DNA of 64,000 nucleotides from Celeribacter indicus (GCF_000819565.1 NZ_CP004393.1:3658001-3722000), one strand, 5' to 3'. Numbered from the stretch's first letter, positions 9,983-23,154 are shown. Numbers and translations are program-made. The notes: generated from the sequence alone by a model not told the origin.

Positions 9983-10218
9983 CGCCACGCGGCGGGCGGC
10001 ACGCTGCATCGGACATCCGTCCTGCATCGGCCTCGCGTTACTGCGCGAAAGCCGCGCTGTCAACTGTCCGGCGGGCACGAGCGGCGAACCGCCTGTCCCC
10101 CTTCCATTTTGCAAATTCCCGGAGCGCCCCCTTTTCAGGACGCTGTGAAAACCGCATAGTCGGCGGACAGGACAGCGGGGGCTGTTGTAACGATTTGACA
10201 GAACGGAACAGTCTGAAG

Positions 10219-11994
10219 GTGCTCAAAAGAACGATACTCGCCGCTGCCTGGATCCTCTCGACCGGGTCGGCGCAGGCCTTCGAGGCCCAGCTCGACACCA
10301 CCGCGAACGACGACCTGCGCGACGCGCTCGAGGCGATCTCCGCCGTGATGGAGGCCGCCGACAATGACGAGGCCACGACCGACGAGATCTTTGCCGCGGT
10401 CCAGTCCGATTACCGCGCGCTGCTTGGGGTGCTGTACCGCAACGGCTATTATGCGCCCGAGATCTCGATCCGGGTGGACGGGCGCGAAGGCGCGGACATC
10501 CCGCTGATCTCCCTTCCGCCGTCGGTCAACCGCGTCGACATCGCGGTCGCGCCCGGCCCCCGCTTCCGGTTCCGCGAGACGACCGTCGCCCCGCTGGCGC
10601 CGGGCACGGAGCTGCCGGAGGATTTCGCGCCCGGAGAGGTCGCCAAATCCGCGCTGATCGGCGAAGCGAAGAACGTCGCCATCGACGCCTGGCGGCAGGC
10701 CTCCCATGCCAAGGCGGAGCTGGCCGGCCAGAGCATCGTCGCCAACCATCCGCAGCGGCGCGTCGATGTCGAGCTCACCATCGACCCCGGCCCGGCGCTC
10801 CGCTTCGGGCACATGCAGTTCCGCGGCGACACGACGGTGCGCGAGGACCGGCTCTTGCGCATCGCCAACCTGCCCTCGGGCAGCGCCTTCGACCCCGATG
10901 CGCTCGACCTGGTGACGCGCCGGCTCCAGAATACCGGCACCTTCCGCTCGATCACCCTGCGCGAGGCGGAAACCGTCAATCCCGACGGCACCATCGACAT
11001 CATCGCGACGCTCACCGACGAGAAACGCCGCCGCTTCGGCTTCGGCGCGGAGATTTCCTCGCTCGAGGGCGGCACGCTCACCGCCTACTGGATGCACCGC
11101 AACCTGACGAACAATGCCGACCGCCTGCGGTTCGATGCGGCGATTTCCGGCATCGGCGGCACGACCGGCACCGACTACTCGATTGGCACGACCTACCGCC
11201 GCCCGGCGACGGTGTCGCGCAAGACGACGCTGGTGATCGCGGCGGAAATCGCGCATCTCGACGAGCCGGACTATACCTCCGACACCGGCGAGTTCACCGT
11301 GGGCGCGGAGGTCGAGACCTCCCCGAATTCGCGCTTTTCCTTCGGCGTCGGCTATCGCTATTCCCAGGTCGACGACGCCCTGGGCGATCGCGAGTTCAAC
11401 CATGTGATCCTGCCCATGGAAGGTGCGCGCGACACGCGCGACGACAAGCTCAACCCAAAGTCCGGCACCTATGTCGAGGCAGAGATCATGCCCTTCATCG
11501 GCGTGAGCGGATCGGAGACGGGCGCGCGGCTCTTCGGGGACGGGCGCGGCTATTTCTCCTTCGGGGCGGACGACCGTTTCACGCTCGCCGGGCGGCTGCA
11601 ACTCGGTTCCGTGACGGGGGCGGATTACACCGAGGTGCCGCCCGACCTGCTGTTCTATTCCGGCGGTGGCGGCACCGTGCGCGGCCAGCCCTACCAGTCG
11701 CTCCATGTCGAGCTCGGCGACGACGAGGGGACCGGCGGATCGAGCTTCGTCGGCGTTTCCGCGGAATTGCGCGCGAAGCTGCGCGGCGCGTTCTCCCTCG
11801 TCGGTTTCTACGATATCGGCGGGATCGGCACCACCGCCCTGCCGGGCGAGCAGGCCGAATGGCATTCCGGCGCGGGGCTCGGCCTGCGCTACGACACGGG
11901 CTTCGGCCCGATCCGCGTCGACGTCGCCGGCCCGGTCACGGGCGATACCGGCGAAGGTGTGCAACTCTATATCGGGATCGGACAGGCGTTTTGA
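10219..11994 (+). CDS. tamA: TamA, Omp85-family outer membrane assembly factor
   Basis: Outer-membrane barrel that, with TamB, inserts a subset of outer-membrane proteins and may help lipid transport. 591 aa. A signal peptide (VLKRTILAAAWILSTGSAQA) is followed by POTRA domains to about residue 270 (for example VDVELTIDPGPALRFGHMQF) and a C-terminal 16-strand barrel ending in IGIGQAF with the usual terminal Phe. I prefer the GTG at 10219 because it starts the signal peptide; an in-frame TTG at 10195 would add eight residues. Its TGA overlaps the TTG start of tamB, so the two are translationally coupled. Confidence 0.92.
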   Translation: MLKRTILAAAWILSTGSAQAFEAQLDTTANDDLRDALEAISAVMEAADNDEATTDEIFAAVQSDYRALLGVLYRNGYYAPEISIRVDGREGADIPLISLPPSVNRVDIAVAPGPRFRFRETTVAPLAPGTELPEDFAPGEVAKSALIGEAKNVAIDAWRQASHAKAELAGQSIVANHPQRRVDVELTIDPGPALRFGHMQFRGDTTVREDRLLRIANLPSGSAFDPDALDLVTRRLQNTGTFRSITLREAETVNPDGTIDIIATLTDEKRRRFGFGAEISSLEGGTLTAYWMHRNLTNNADRLRFDAAISGIGGTTGTDYSIGTTYRRPATVSRKTTLVIAAEIAHLDEPDYTSDTGEFTVGAEVETSPNSRFSFGVGYRYSQVDDALGDREFNHVILPMEGARDTRDDKLNPKSGTYVEAEIMPFIGVSGSETGARLFGDGRGYFSFGADDRFTLAGRLQLGSVTGADYTEVPPDLLFYSGGGGTVRGQPYQSLHVELGDDEGTGGSSFVGVSAELRAKLRGAFSLVGFYDIGGIGTTALPGEQAEWHSGAGLGLRYDTGFGPIRVDVAGPVTGDTGEGVQLYIGIGQAF

Positions 11995-14900
11995 AAAAGC
12001 TCCTCCCCATAGCCGCCGTGGCCGTCGTGCCGCTCGCCACCCTCGCCCAGGACGATGGCAACGGGTCGGAGACGGCGCGCGACCGCTCGCTCATCGTCGG
12101 GTTCCTCGAGGACAAGCTCTCGGGGGCGGGACGCGACATCCGCATCGAAGGCTTCGAGGGTCTGCTCTCCTCGACCGCCACGCTCGACGAGCTGACCATC
12201 GCCGATGACGAGGGGGTGTGGTTCACCCTGCGCGACGCCGAACTCGACTGGAGCCGCAGCGCCCTGCTGCGTGGCCGGGTCGAGGTGGAGCGGATCGCGG
12301 CGCGCGAGATCATTCTCGAACGCCTCCCCACCGCGGCGATGAACGAGGATCTGCCGGATCCGGAGGCCTCCGGCTTCTCGCTCCCCGACCTGCCGGTCTC
12401 GGTGCGCATCGAGGCACTGGAGGCCGAGCGCGTGGAACTCGGTGCGCCGGTGCTGAAGCTCGGCGAGGACGTGGTGCTGAGCGTCTCGGGCAGCGCGGAG
12501 CTGGCCGGCGGTTCCGGCCAGACCCAGCTCGACATCAACCGGCTCGACGCGACGGAGGGTGCCTTTACCGTCGATGTCGCCTATGACAATGCGACCGAGG
12601 TGCTCGATCTCGACCTGTCGCTGACCGAGGCGGAGGGCGGCATCGTCTCCACGCTGGCGAACCTTCCCGGCACGCCGGCTCTCGCGCTCACCGCGCAGGG
12701 TTCGGGTCCGCTCGACGATTTTTCCGCCGATATCGCGCTGGCCACGGATGGCGAGGACCGCGTGAGCGGGACGGTCGCGCTCCAGGCGCAGGCCGATGCG
12801 GACGATCCCGAGGCACCCGCCCCGCGCGTCTTCGACGCGGCGCTCTCGGGGGATCTCACGCCCTTCTTCAGCCCGGATTACGCGCGGTTCTTCGGCGCCC
12901 GGAGCACGCTGGAGGCGCATGGCACCTCCCATCCCGACGGGCGTTTCGATCTCGACCGCTTCGCGCTCTCCACCCAGGCGCTTTCGCTCGAGGGCGAGGC
13001 CTATATCGCCGCCGACGGGCTTCCCTCCTCCTTCGACCTCACCGGCGCCATCACGAGCGAGGCGGGAACGCCGGTGCTCCTGCCGTTCGGCACCGCGCGC
13101 CACCAGCTCGACAGCGCCCGGATCGCGGCGCGATACGACGCGGCGGAGGGCGAAAGCTGGTCCGCGACGGTCCGCGCCGACGGCTACGCCCAGGCCGGGA
13201 TGGACATCGGCACCGCCGAGATCGAGGCCACCGGCACCATCGGCCGGGACACCGGCGAGGCGGGCACGGCGCTCGGCCGCGTGACCGCGCAGATCGAGGC
13301 AGCGCTGACCGGCTTCGCCTCCGAGGACCAGGGGCTCCAGGAGGCGATCGGCGCCAACCCGCGGCTGACCGGCGCGCTCGACTGGCGCGAGGGCGAACCG
13401 CTCTCCATCGACGCGCTGACGCTCGACACGGACGCGACCACGGTCACCGCGACGGGCGAGCTCGACGGTCTCGAGAGCGGGCTCGAATTCACCGGCAGCC
13501 TCGGTGTCGACACGCCCTCCCTCGACCGCTTCGCGACGCTGGCGGGACGCGACCTTTCCGGCGCGCTGTCGCTGCGCGCGTCCGGCAGCGTCGCCCCGCT
13601 CGGCGGCCTCTTCGACCTCCAGGCGCAGGCGATCGGCACCGACCTGCACAGCGGCATCGCCCAGCTCGACGCGCTCACCGCCGGGGCCAGCACCGTCTCG
13701 CTCGACGCCCGGCGCGACGAGACCGGCCTCACCCTGCGCGCGCTCTCGCTCGACACGAATGCGGTCGCGCTCGATGCCGAGGGACGGCTGTCCTCGGACG
13801 ACGGCGCGCTCACGCTCGAGGCCTCGCTCGACGACGTCGGTCGCCTCGATCTTGGCCTCAGCGGCCCGCTGACCGTGGCCGCCGACATCGCCCGACCGCG
13901 GGCCGAGGATCCGTGGTCCGGGACGGTCGATCTCACCGGCCCGAACACGGCCACCGCCACGGTCACCGGAACCGTGGCGCAGGATCTGAGCCTGGTCGAT
14001 GTCACCGCGACCGGGCGCAACATCCGCACCGGGATCGCGCAGATCGACACGCTCCTTGCGGGGCCCCTGTCGCTCGATCTCGAGGCCGGGCGCGACCCCG
14101 AGACCGGCGTGCTCCGCATCGACACCGCGGCGCTCGACACCGGCGCCGTCGTGGCCTCCGTCACGGGAGAGATGCGCCCCGATGCGGCGGCCGATTTCGA
14201 TCTGACCGCCCGTCTCGACAATGTCGCGCGCCTCGGCGTGGCGCTCACCGGCCCGCTCACCGTGGATGGCAGCCTCACCCGCGCCGACGGCTCCGCCCCC
14301 TGGCAGACCCGAACGGATCTCACCGGTCCCGGCGGCACCACCGCGACGCTGTCGGGCAGCGTGGCGCCCGACGCCTCGAGCGCCGATCTGTCGCTCGCGG
14401 GCAATGCGCCGCTCGGTCTCGCCAACAGTTTCACCAGCGCCGCGCTCGTGCAGGGCAACGCCTCCTTCGACCTGCGGCTGAACGGCCCGCTCGCGCTCTC
14501 CTCGGTCTCCGGCACCGCCCAGACCTCCGGCGCGCGGGTCGTGGTCTCGGGCGCGGGGATCGCGCTCACCATCCCCCGCGGCGCCGTCACCCTCTCCGGC
14601 CAGAGCGCCCGGCTCGATCTCGAGGCGGCGGCGGACAGTGGCGGCACGATGACCGCCTCCGGCACGATCGGCCTCGCGGCGCCCTTCTCCGGCGATCTCG
14701 CGGTCCGGCTGCGCGACCTCGTGCTGAGCGACCCGCGGCTCTACCGCACCTCGGTCAGCGGCGATCTGGCCATCGACGGCCCGCTGACCGGCGGCGCGCA
14801 GATCTCCGGCGCCCTGACGCTGGGAGAGACGAATATCTCGGTGAACCCCTCGGGCCTCGGCGGCGGGGGCGACATTCCCGACGTCGCCCATGTCGGGGAA

Positions 14901-15671
14901 AGCGCCGCGCAGAGAACCACGCGCGACCGCGCCGGCCTCCTCGGAAGCGAGAACGACGCCGGCGGCGGCGGCGGGCCGGCCTACGGGCTCGACATCGCGA
15001 TCTCCGCCCCGAACCAGATCTTCGTGCGCGGGCGCGGCCTCGACGCCGAGCTGGGCGGGCAGCTGCGCCTGCGCGGCACGACCGCCGACGTCGTGCCGGT
15101 GGGACAGTTCACGCTCATCCGCGGGCGCCTGTCCCTGCTCGGCCAGAGGATCGACATGCAGGAGGGTGCGCTCACCCTCCAGGGCGAGCTCGATCCGACG
15201 CTGCGGCTGCTCGCTGAGACCTCGACGGATGACATCGTTGTCCAGCTCGCGGTGGAGGGCCGGGTGAGCGCACCGGAGCTGACGCTCTCCTCCTCCCCCA
15301 GCCTGCCGGAAGAGGAAATCCTCTCCCAGCTCCTGTTCGGGCGCGGTCTCGACCAGATCTCGCCGCTCCAGGCGGCCCAGATGGCCTCCGCCGTGGCGAC
15401 GCTCACCGGGAACGGCGGCGGGCTGGTCGGAAATATCCGCGACAGCGTCGGGCTCGACGATCTCGACTTCCAGACCTCCGAAGACGGCGGCAGCGCGGTG
15501 AAGCTCGGGAAATACCTTTCCGACAACATCTATACCGATGTCACCATCGACCAGAACGGCGAATCCGAGGTGAACATCAACCTCGACGCGACGCGGAACG
15601 TGACGGTGAAGGGGTCCGTCTCCTCGGAGGGCGACACCGGCCTCGGCGTGTTCTTCGAACGCGACTACTGA
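11991..15671 (+). CDS. tamB: TamB, translocation and assembly module
   Basis: Partner of TamA. It spans the periplasm from the inner membrane as a long hydrophobic beta-groove. 1226 aa. The N-terminus [19 protein letters not shown] is a signal anchor, the bulk is repetitive beta-sheet, and residues about 1020-1226 are the conserved TamB (DUF490) domain, with [18 protein letters not shown] and the [15 protein letters not shown] stretch, ending FFERDY. The start is TTG 11991 inside the tamA stop. The middle contains a 126-residue unit repeated in tandem: [12 protein letters not shown] starts near base 13650 and [12 protein letters not shown] near 14028. Length is within the family range. Confidence 0.92.
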   Translation: MKKLLPIAAVAVVPLATLAQDDGNGSETARDRSLIVGFLEDKLSGAGRDIRIEGFEGLLSSTATLDELTIADDEGVWFTLRDAELDWSRSALLRGRVEVERIAAREIILERLPTAAMNEDLPDPEASGFSLPDLPVSVRIEALEAERVELGAPVLKLGEDVVLSVSGSAELAGGSGQTQLDINRLDATEGAFTVDVAYDNATEVLDLDLSLTEAEGGIVSTLANLPGTPALALTAQGSGPLDDFSADIALATDGEDRVSGTVALQAQADADDPEAPAPRVFDAALSGDLTPFFSPDYARFFGARSTLEAHGTSHPDGRFDLDRFALSTQALSLEGEAYIAADGLPSSFDLTGAITSEAGTPVLLPFGTARHQLDSARIAARYDAAEGESWSATVRADGYAQAGMDIGTAEIEATGTIGRDTGEAGTALGRVTAQIEAALTGFASEDQGLQEAIGANPRLTGALDWREGEPLSIDALTLDTDATTVTATGELDGLESGLEFTGSLGVDTPSLDRFATLAGRDLSGALSLRASGSVAPLGGLFDLQAQAIGTDLHSGIAQLDALTAGASTVSLDARRDETGLTLRALSLDTNAVALDAEGRLSSDDGALTLEASLDDVGRLDLGLSGPLTVAADIARPRAEDPWSGTVDLTGPNTATATVTGTVAQDLSLVDVTATGRNIRTGIAQIDTLLAGPLSLDLEAGRDPETGVLRIDTAALDTGAVVASVTGEMRPDAAADFDLTARLDNVARLGVALTGPLTVDGSLTRADGSAPWQTRTDLTGPGGTTATLSGSVAPDASSADLSLAGNAPLGLANSFTSAALVQGNASFDLRLNGPLALSSVSGTAQTSGARVVVSGAGIALTIPRGAVTLSGQSARLDLEAAADSGGTMTASGTIGLAAPFSGDLAVRLRDLVLSDPRLYRTSVSGDLAIDGPLTGGAQISGALTLGETNISVNPSGLGGGGDIPDVAHVGESAAQRTTRDRAGLLGSENDAGGGGGPAYGLDIAISAPNQIFVRGRGLDAELGGQLRLRGTTADVVPVGQFTLIRGRLSLLGQRIDMQEGALTLQGELDPTLRLLAETSTDDIVVQLAVEGRVSAPELTLSSSPSLPEEEILSQLLFGRGLDQISPLQAAQMASAVATLTGNGGGLVGNIRDSVGLDDLDFQTSEDGGSAVKLGKYLSDNIYTDVTIDQNGESEVNINLDATRNVTVKGSVSSEGDTGLGVFFERDY

Positions 15672-15756
15672 GTGCCAGGCCACAGCCGCGGCGCGTCTGT
15701 CGCGCAGGCCGGGATTCGGTGCGGAACGCAGCCGGTCTCCATACGCCGGACTTCGA

Positions 15757-15795
15757 CAACAAAAAACGGCCGCCTGATCGGCGGCCGGTTTTTAT
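15757..15795. terminator. Bidirectional terminator between tamB and tRNA-Ala
   Basis: Stem CGGCCGCC/GGCGGCCG (15767-15774 and 15779-15786) with A6 on the left and GTTTTTA on the right, so it can end tamB from one side and the tRNA from the other. Confidence 0.85.
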
Positions 15796-15871
<76 letters not shown>

Positions 15872-15954
15872 ACGCTGGGCGTTGATTTGGACTTTTTGGG
15901 CGGGGATGTCAAGCACCCCCCGGCCGGAAACCGGCGGAAAATCAGGCCGGAAAA

Positions 15955-16413
15955 TCAGGCAGGCAATTTCCCGTTCCGCTCGACGAAGGCGACGATATCC
16001 GCCGCCGCCCGCGCGCCGGTCAGACGCGCCACCTCGCGCCCGGCCTGGTAGAGGATCAGCGCGGGAATGCCGCGGATGTTGTTCCGTGCGGAAACCTGCG
16101 GAAACTCCTCGGTGTTGATCTTCGCAAACCGCGCCCGGCCCTTGAGCGCCTGTGCGGCCTTCGCGACATCCGGCGCCATCATCCGGCAGGGCCCGCACCA
16201 GGGCGCCCAGAAGTCGACGATCACCGGGAGATCGTCCTTCGCCGACAGCGCGGCCAGCGCCTTCGGGTCGAGTTCGGCCACCTTTCCCGACATCAGCGGC
16301 GCGCCGCAGGTGCCGCATTTCGGTCCCGCCCCGAGCTTCGCGACGGGCACGCGGTTGAGCTGGCCGCAGGTGGCGCAGGCGAGTTTCACCGCATCTTTTC
16401 CGAGCGTGGCCAT
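15955..16413 (-). CDS. trxC: Thioredoxin 2 (zinc-ribbon thioredoxin)
   Basis: Cytoplasmic disulfide reductase of the Trx2 class, usually tied to oxidative stress. 152 aa. Residues 1-45 form a zinc ribbon with CATC (Cys13, Cys16) and CGTC (Cys33, Cys36). Residues 46-152 are the thioredoxin fold with active site WCGPC (Cys73, Cys76) and the cis-proline motif [10 protein letters not shown]. The ATG at 16413 is preceded by GGGAGG. It lies downstream of gcvP on the same strand with a GC-rich hairpin between them, so it is probably a separate unit. Thioredoxin reductase is 32 kb away at trxB. Confidence 0.95.
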   Translation of the reverse strand: MATLGKDAVKLACATCGQLNRVPVAKLGAGPKCGTCGAPLMSGKVAELDPKALAALSAKDDLPVIVDFWAPWCGPCRMMAPDVAKAAQALKGRARFAKINTEEFPQVSARNNIRGIPALILYQAGREVARLTGARAAADIVAFVERNGKLPA

Positions 16414-16452
16414 CCCGGCCTCCCCATGACATTCATCTGCGTGAATACATGT

Positions 16453-16484
16453 GTCGCGGCCCCCACCCGGTCAAGGGCCGCGAC
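16453..16484 (-). terminator. Hairpin downstream of gcvP
   Basis: Ten-base stem GTCGCGGCCC (16453-16462) with GGGCCGCGAC (16475-16484). No T run follows on the minus strand, so it may stabilise the 3' end rather than terminate transcription. Confidence 0.4.
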
Positions 16485-16491
16485 GGCCATG

Positions 16492-19338
<2,847 letters not shown>

Positions 19339-19348
19339 GTCGTGATCC

Positions 19349-19720
19349 TCAGCCGATGAAATCTTTGTATTCGGCTTCCGTCATGAAGTCGTCGAGTTCG
19401 GACATGTCCTCGATCTTCATCTTGAAGAACCACGCATCCCCCAGGGGATCCTCGTTCACCTTGCCGGGGTCTTCCGACAGCGGCTCGTTCACCTCGACGA
19501 TCTCTCCGTCGAGCGGCGCCAGAATGTCGGAGGCGGCCTTCACGCTCTCGATCACCACGACCTCGTCGTCCTTGGACACCGTCGTGCCCTCCTCGGGCAG
19601 TTCGACGAAGACCACGTCGCCGAGCTGTTCGGCGGCGTGTTCGGTGATGCCCACGACGACGAGATCGTCCTCGATGCGGAGCCATTCGTGTTCTTCGGTG
19701 AATTTGATGTCAGCGGCCAT
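19349..19720 (-). CDS. gcvH: Glycine cleavage system H protein
   Basis: Lipoyl carrier that shuttles the aminomethyl arm between P, T and L proteins. 123 aa. The lipoylation site is Lys61 in [12 protein letters not shown], followed by the standard [10 protein letters not shown] stretch. The length fits the family. Sits between gcvT (31 bases) and gcvP (10 bases). The L-protein (dihydrolipoyl dehydrogenase) is not in this window and is normally supplied by the 2-oxoacid dehydrogenase operons. Confidence 0.97.
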   Translation of the reverse strand: MAADIKFTEEHEWLRIEDDLVVVGITEHAAEQLGDVVFVELPEEGTTVSKDDEVVVIESVKAASDILAPLDGEIVEVNEPLSEDPGKVNEDPLGDAWFFKMKIEDMSELDDFMTEAEYKDFIG

Positions 19721-19751
19721 GAAACGATCCTTTTGGTCTCTGAAACTGTGG

Positions 19752-20888
19752 TCAACGTTTGTAGCTGGCGGTGAGGAACGGCATCGGCGCGACCGTCACG
19801 GGCAGTCGCCTGCCCCGAAGCTCCGCGAAGATCCCGGTTCCGGGCGATGCCTGGGCATCCGGCACATAGCCCATCGCGACGGGCCCTTCCACCGAGGGGC
19901 CGAAGCCGCCCGAGGTGATCGTGCCGATCCGGTCGGTGCCCTCTTCCGTGGCGAAGAGCGGCGTGCCCTCGCGCATGGGCGCGCGCCCCTGCGGCAACAG
20001 GCCCACGCGCCTGCGCGGGGCGCCCGTCTCGAGTTCGGCGAGGATGCGTCCGGCGCCGGGAAACCCGCCCTCGCGCGCGCCGCCCGCCCGGCGCACCTTC
20101 TGGATCGCCCAGCCCAGCGCCGCCTCGACGGGCGAGGTGGTCCGGTCGATGTCATGGCCGTAGAGGCACAGCCCCGCCTCGAGCCGGAGGCTGTCGCGTG
20201 CGCCGAGGCCGACGGGTGCGACCTCCGCCATCGCCACGAGACGTGCGGCGACGTCTTCGGCAATCGTCGCGGGGACCGAGATCTCGAACCCGTCCTCGCC
20301 GGTATAGCCGGAGCGGGAAATCCACCATTCCGCCCCGTCCACGGCGATGCGCAGGCTGTCCATGAACCGCATCCCGGCCACCTCCGGCACGAGGCGGGCG
20401 AGCGCCCGCTCCGCCTGCGGCCCCTGGAGCGCCAGGAGCGCGCGGTCGGCGATCTCCTCCACCCGCACATGGTCCGGCAGATGTGTGGCGAGATAGGCGA
20501 TGTCCGCGGCCTTGCAGGCGGCGTTGACCACGAGGAACAGACCCTCGCCCGTGTTGGCGATCATCAGGTCGTCGAGGATGCCGCCGGACGGGTCGGTGAA
20601 CAGCCCGTAGCGCTGACGCCCCTCCGCGAGGCCGAGCACATCGACCGGCACCAACCCCTCGAGCGCCAGCGCGAGCGCCTCCCCGCCGCGCGAGGAGGTG
20701 AGCATGACCTGGCCCATATGCGACACGTCGAACAGCCCGGCGGCGGCGCGGGTGTGCAGATGCTCCTTCATCACGCCAAGCGGATAGTGCACCGGCATCC
20801 CGTAGCCCGCGAAAGGCACCATCTTCGCCCCCTGCGCCAGGTGGAAATCGTAAAGCGGCGTGCGGCGGAGCGCGGCTGCGTCGGTCAT
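19752..20888 (-). CDS. gcvT: Aminomethyltransferase, T-protein
   Basis: Transfers the methylene group from aminomethyl-lipoyl-GcvH to tetrahydrofolate, releasing ammonia. 378 aa. Visible family features are the N-terminal RTPLYDFHLAQGAKMVPFAG, the substrate loop LFDVSHMGQV, SRSGYTGEDGFEI, and RDSLRLEAGLCLYGHD near residue 225. The C-terminal barrel ends GRRLPVTVAPMPF. First gene of the operon; about 100 bases separate its ATG from the riboswitch. The ribosome site AAAGGACGAG lies directly before the ATG. Confidence 0.97.
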   Translation of the reverse strand: MTDAAALRRTPLYDFHLAQGAKMVPFAGYGMPVHYPLGVMKEHLHTRAAAGLFDVSHMGQVMLTSSRGGEALALALEGLVPVDVLGLAEGRQRYGLFTDPSGGILDDLMIANTGEGLFLVVNAACKAADIAYLATHLPDHVRVEEIADRALLALQGPQAERALARLVPEVAGMRFMDSLRIAVDGAEWWISRSGYTGEDGFEISVPATIAEDVAARLVAMAEVAPVGLGARDSLRLEAGLCLYGHDIDRTTSPVEAALGWAIQKVRRAGGAREGGFPGAGRILAELETGAPRRRVGLLPQGRAPMREGTPLFATEEGTDRIGTITSGGFGPSVEGPVAMGYVPDAQASPGTGIFAELRGRRLPVTVAPMPFLTASYKR

Positions 20889-20990
20889 CTCGTCCTTTCC
20901 GGGCGCACGTCCTGCGCCGCCCCACGGGGTTGGCCGGATGATCGGAAACCTCCGGCATCATGGCAAGGGGGCCGTGATGGCCCTCGCCCG

Positions 20991-21141
20991 ATGCCCCCTC
21001 TGTCCCTTGCGCCTGAGATCGTTATCCCTTCGGCGGAGGCGAAACGCCTCTCTCTCCAGAGTGTTGACCGCGTGAAGGTCCGTTTACCTGAGAGTTTTCC
21101 GGGGCGGTTGCTCCTTCGGTAGGGCCCGAGCCCTTCTCCCG
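20991..21141 (-). promoter_or_regulatory. Tandem glycine riboswitch
   Basis: Reading the minus strand, two glycine aptamers follow each other. The first shows ACCGAAGGAGCAA, CTCTCAGGTA and ACACTCTGGAGAG. The second shows GCCGAAGGGATAAC and GATCTCAGGCGCAAGGGAC. These are the conserved core segments of the class. Downstream, GAGGGGGC (21000-20993) can pair with GCCCCCTT (20972-20965), giving a possible expression platform. In other bacteria this riboswitch turns on glycine cleavage when glycine is high. Confidence 0.93.
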
Positions 21142-21159
21142 ACACGCGATTTGGCCGGA

Positions 21160-21188
21160 GTGATACGCAGGAGCGGGATTCGGGGCAA
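21160..21188 (-). promoter_or_regulatory. Candidate promoter of gcvTHP
   Basis: TTGCCC (21188-21183), 17 bases, TATCAC (21165-21160). The predicted start falls just 5' of the first glycine aptamer. Confidence 0.55.
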
Positions 21189-21235
21189 GCAGGAAAGGAC
21201 CGTGTCCAGAAAATTTGCGACGTTTCGACAGGAGT

Positions 21236-21721
21236 TTATTGCGGTGCGGCGTCATAATGGGCAAACACCGTCGCCGGCGCGCCGGGCGTCATGAGCAACA
21301 CGTCATAGGCGTCACGTTCGCTCTCCGGCCCCATGCCGGGCGCCCCATAGGGCATTCCCGGCACGCTCAGCCCGAGCGCCTCCGGCCGCTCGGCCAGAAG
21401 GCGGCGCAGGTCGGCGGGCGGGACGTGGCCTTCGACCACATAGCCCTCGATGACGGCGGTATGGCAGGAGGCGAGATCCTCGGGAATGCCGAGCTCGGCC
21501 TTGAGCCGCGCGAGGGCCATGGTGTCGACCTCCCGCAGTTCGACCGGAAAGCCGTCGTCGCGCATGACCTCGATCCACGCGCCGCAGCAGCCGCAGGTCG
21601 GATCCTTGTAGACGCGCAGGCCCGGCAGCGCCTCGGCCCGCAAGCCGGGCGCAGCCCAGAGGCCCGCGAGGGCGAGACCGGAGGCAATGACTTTGCGACG
21701 GGACAGGGGGAAACGGGCCAT
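21236..21721 (-). CDS. DUF411 metal-binding protein, exported
   Basis: 161 aa. The N-terminus MARFPLSRRKVIASGLALAG is a signal peptide with a double-Arg-like SRRKVIAS that could be Tat-directed. The mature part is a thioredoxin-like DUF411 domain with VYKDPTCGCCGAW; the CGCC cysteines are the likely metal ligands. Further motifs are SCHTAVIEGYVVEGHVPP and VPGMPYGAPGM. DUF411 proteins often occur near copper resistance genes, but no copper genes are adjacent here, so a copper role is inference. It lies between gltX and the glycine operon, all on the minus strand. Confidence 0.88.
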   Translation of the reverse strand: MARFPLSRRKVIASGLALAGLWAAPGLRAEALPGLRVYKDPTCGCCGAWIEVMRDDGFPVELREVDTMALARLKAELGIPEDLASCHTAVIEGYVVEGHVPPADLRRLLAERPEALGLSVPGMPYGAPGMGPESERDAYDVLLMTPGAPATVFAHYDAAPQ

Positions 21722-21780
21722 GGCGACGGCTCCTTGGAGGATTGCGGCAATACTCCGAGCCTATCCCCGCCCCCGGCAAA

Positions 21781-21809
21781 GAAAAAGCCCCCTCGGTGCC
21801 GAGGGGGCC
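21781..21809 (-). terminator. Terminator after gltX
   Basis: Stem GCCCCCTCGG/CCGAGGGGGC (21787-21808). On the minus strand it is followed by TTTTTC. Confidence 0.85.
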
Positions 21810-21831
21810 ATTCGTGATCTTCGAAGGGCGC

Positions 21832-23154
21832 TCAGAGCACCGGCTTCGTCTGCAACAGCGGCATGACGTCGGCCATGTCCGGCCCGCGCTCCATGCCGGT
21901 GACGGCCTTGCGCAGCGGCATGAACAGGCCCTTGCCCTTGCGCCCGGTCGCCTCCTTCACGGCGGCCGTCCAGTCCTTCCACGTCTCCGCGGTATAGGGC
22001 GGCTCGGGCAGCAGCGCGAAGGCCTCCTCGACAAAGGTCCGGTCCTCCTCCGCCACCACCGGCGTCGCGCCGTCGCGGAAGAGCGTCCACCAGCCCGCCA
22101 TGTCGGCGGTCACCGTGATGTTCTCGCGCACCACGGTCCAGAACGGCTCCGCGATCTCGCCGGGCACGCCAAGCGCCGCGACCTCGTCCGCGACATCCGC
22201 GAAGGGGCGGGCGTGGTTGATCTGTGCGGTGAGCGCGAACAGTTCCTGACTGTCGAATTTCGTCGGCGCGGCACCGAATTGCGACAGATCGAACCCCTCG
22301 ATCAGCTCGTCCATGGAGCTGCGCAGCTCCACCGGCTGCGACGAGCCGAGCCGCGCCATCAGCGACAAAAGCGCCATCGGCTCCACCCCCTGCGCACGCA
22401 GGTCGCGCAGGCTGAGCGTGCCGAGGCGTTTGGACAGCGCCTCCCCCTGCGGTCCGGTCAGGAGCGAGTGATGCGCAAAGGCGGGCGGGGTGCCGCCGAG
22501 CGCCGCGATGATCTGGATCTGGGTCGCGGTGTTGGTGACGTGGTCCGAGCCGCGCACGATGTTGGTCACGCCGAAATCCATGTCGTCGCAGACCGACGCG
22601 AGCGTATAAAGGAACTGCCCGTCCGCGCGGATCAGCACCGGGTCGGAAACCGAGGCGGCGTCGATGGAGATCGGGCCGAGGATGCCGTCCTCCCATTCGA
22701 TGCGCTCCTGGTCGAGCTTGAAGCGCCACACACCGTTGCCCCGCTCCGCGCGCAGCCTGTCCTTTTCGGCCTCCGACAGCGCAAGTGCGGCGCGGTCGTA
22801 GACCGGCGGCTTGCCCATGTTGAGCTGTTTCTTGCGCTTCAGGTCGAGCTCCGTCGGTGTCTCGAACGCCTCGTAGAACCGCCCCTTGTCGCGCAGCTCC
22901 TGCGCCGCCTCCTCGTAGCGGCCGATCCGGTCGGACTGTTTCTCGAACCGGTCCCAGGTGAAGCCGAGCCATTCGAGATCCTCGAGGACGCCGTCGGCAT
23001 ATTCCTGTTTCGAGCGTTCCTGATCGGTATCGTCGAGACGCAGGATGAACTGCCCGCCCGCCTTGCGCGTCAGCAGGTAGTTGAACAGCGCCGAGCGCAG
23101 GTTGCCGATATGGATGAAGCCCGTGGGAGAAGGGGCGAAACGTGTGACGATCAT
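21832..23154 (-). CDS. gltX: Glutamyl-tRNA synthetase
   Basis: Charges tRNA-Glu, and in many Alphaproteobacteria one paralogue also mischarges tRNA-Gln for later amidation. 440 aa, shorter than the 465-490 aa E. coli-type enzyme but usual for one of the two alphaproteobacterial copies. Motifs are FAPSPTGFIHIGNLRSA at the N-terminus (HIGH) and ALSKRLGTLS near residue 240 (KMSKS variant). I start at ATG 23154, since 148 in-frame codons upstream cover the divergent metallopeptidase gene. Whether it is the discriminating or the Gln-specific copy cannot be read from this window. Confidence 0.95.
   Translation of the reverse strand: MIVTRFAPSPTGFIHIGNLRSALFNYLLTRKAGGQFILRLDDTDQERSKQEYADGVLEDLEWLGFTWDRFEKQSDRIGRYEEAAQELRDKGRFYEAFETPTELDLKRKKQLNMGKPPVYDRAALALSEAEKDRLRAERGNGVWRFKLDQERIEWEDGILGPISIDAASVSDPVLIRADGQFLYTLASVCDDMDFGVTNIVRGSDHVTNTATQIQIIAALGGTPPAFAHHSLLTGPQGEALSKRLGTLSLRDLRAQGVEPMALLSLMARLGSSQPVELRSSMDELIEGFDLSQFGAAPTKFDSQELFALTAQINHARPFADVADEVAALGVPGEIAEPFWTVVRENITVTADMAGWWTLFRDGATPVVAEEDRTFVEEAFALLPEPPYTAETWKDWTAAVKEATGRKGKGLFMPLRKAVTGMERGPDMADVMPLLQTKPVL

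Noticed and set aside
11967..15683. 1238-codon minus-strand frame opposite tamB
   Set aside because: Long antisense frames arise from the high GC third positions; the translated sequence is low-complexity Arg/Glu/Gly.
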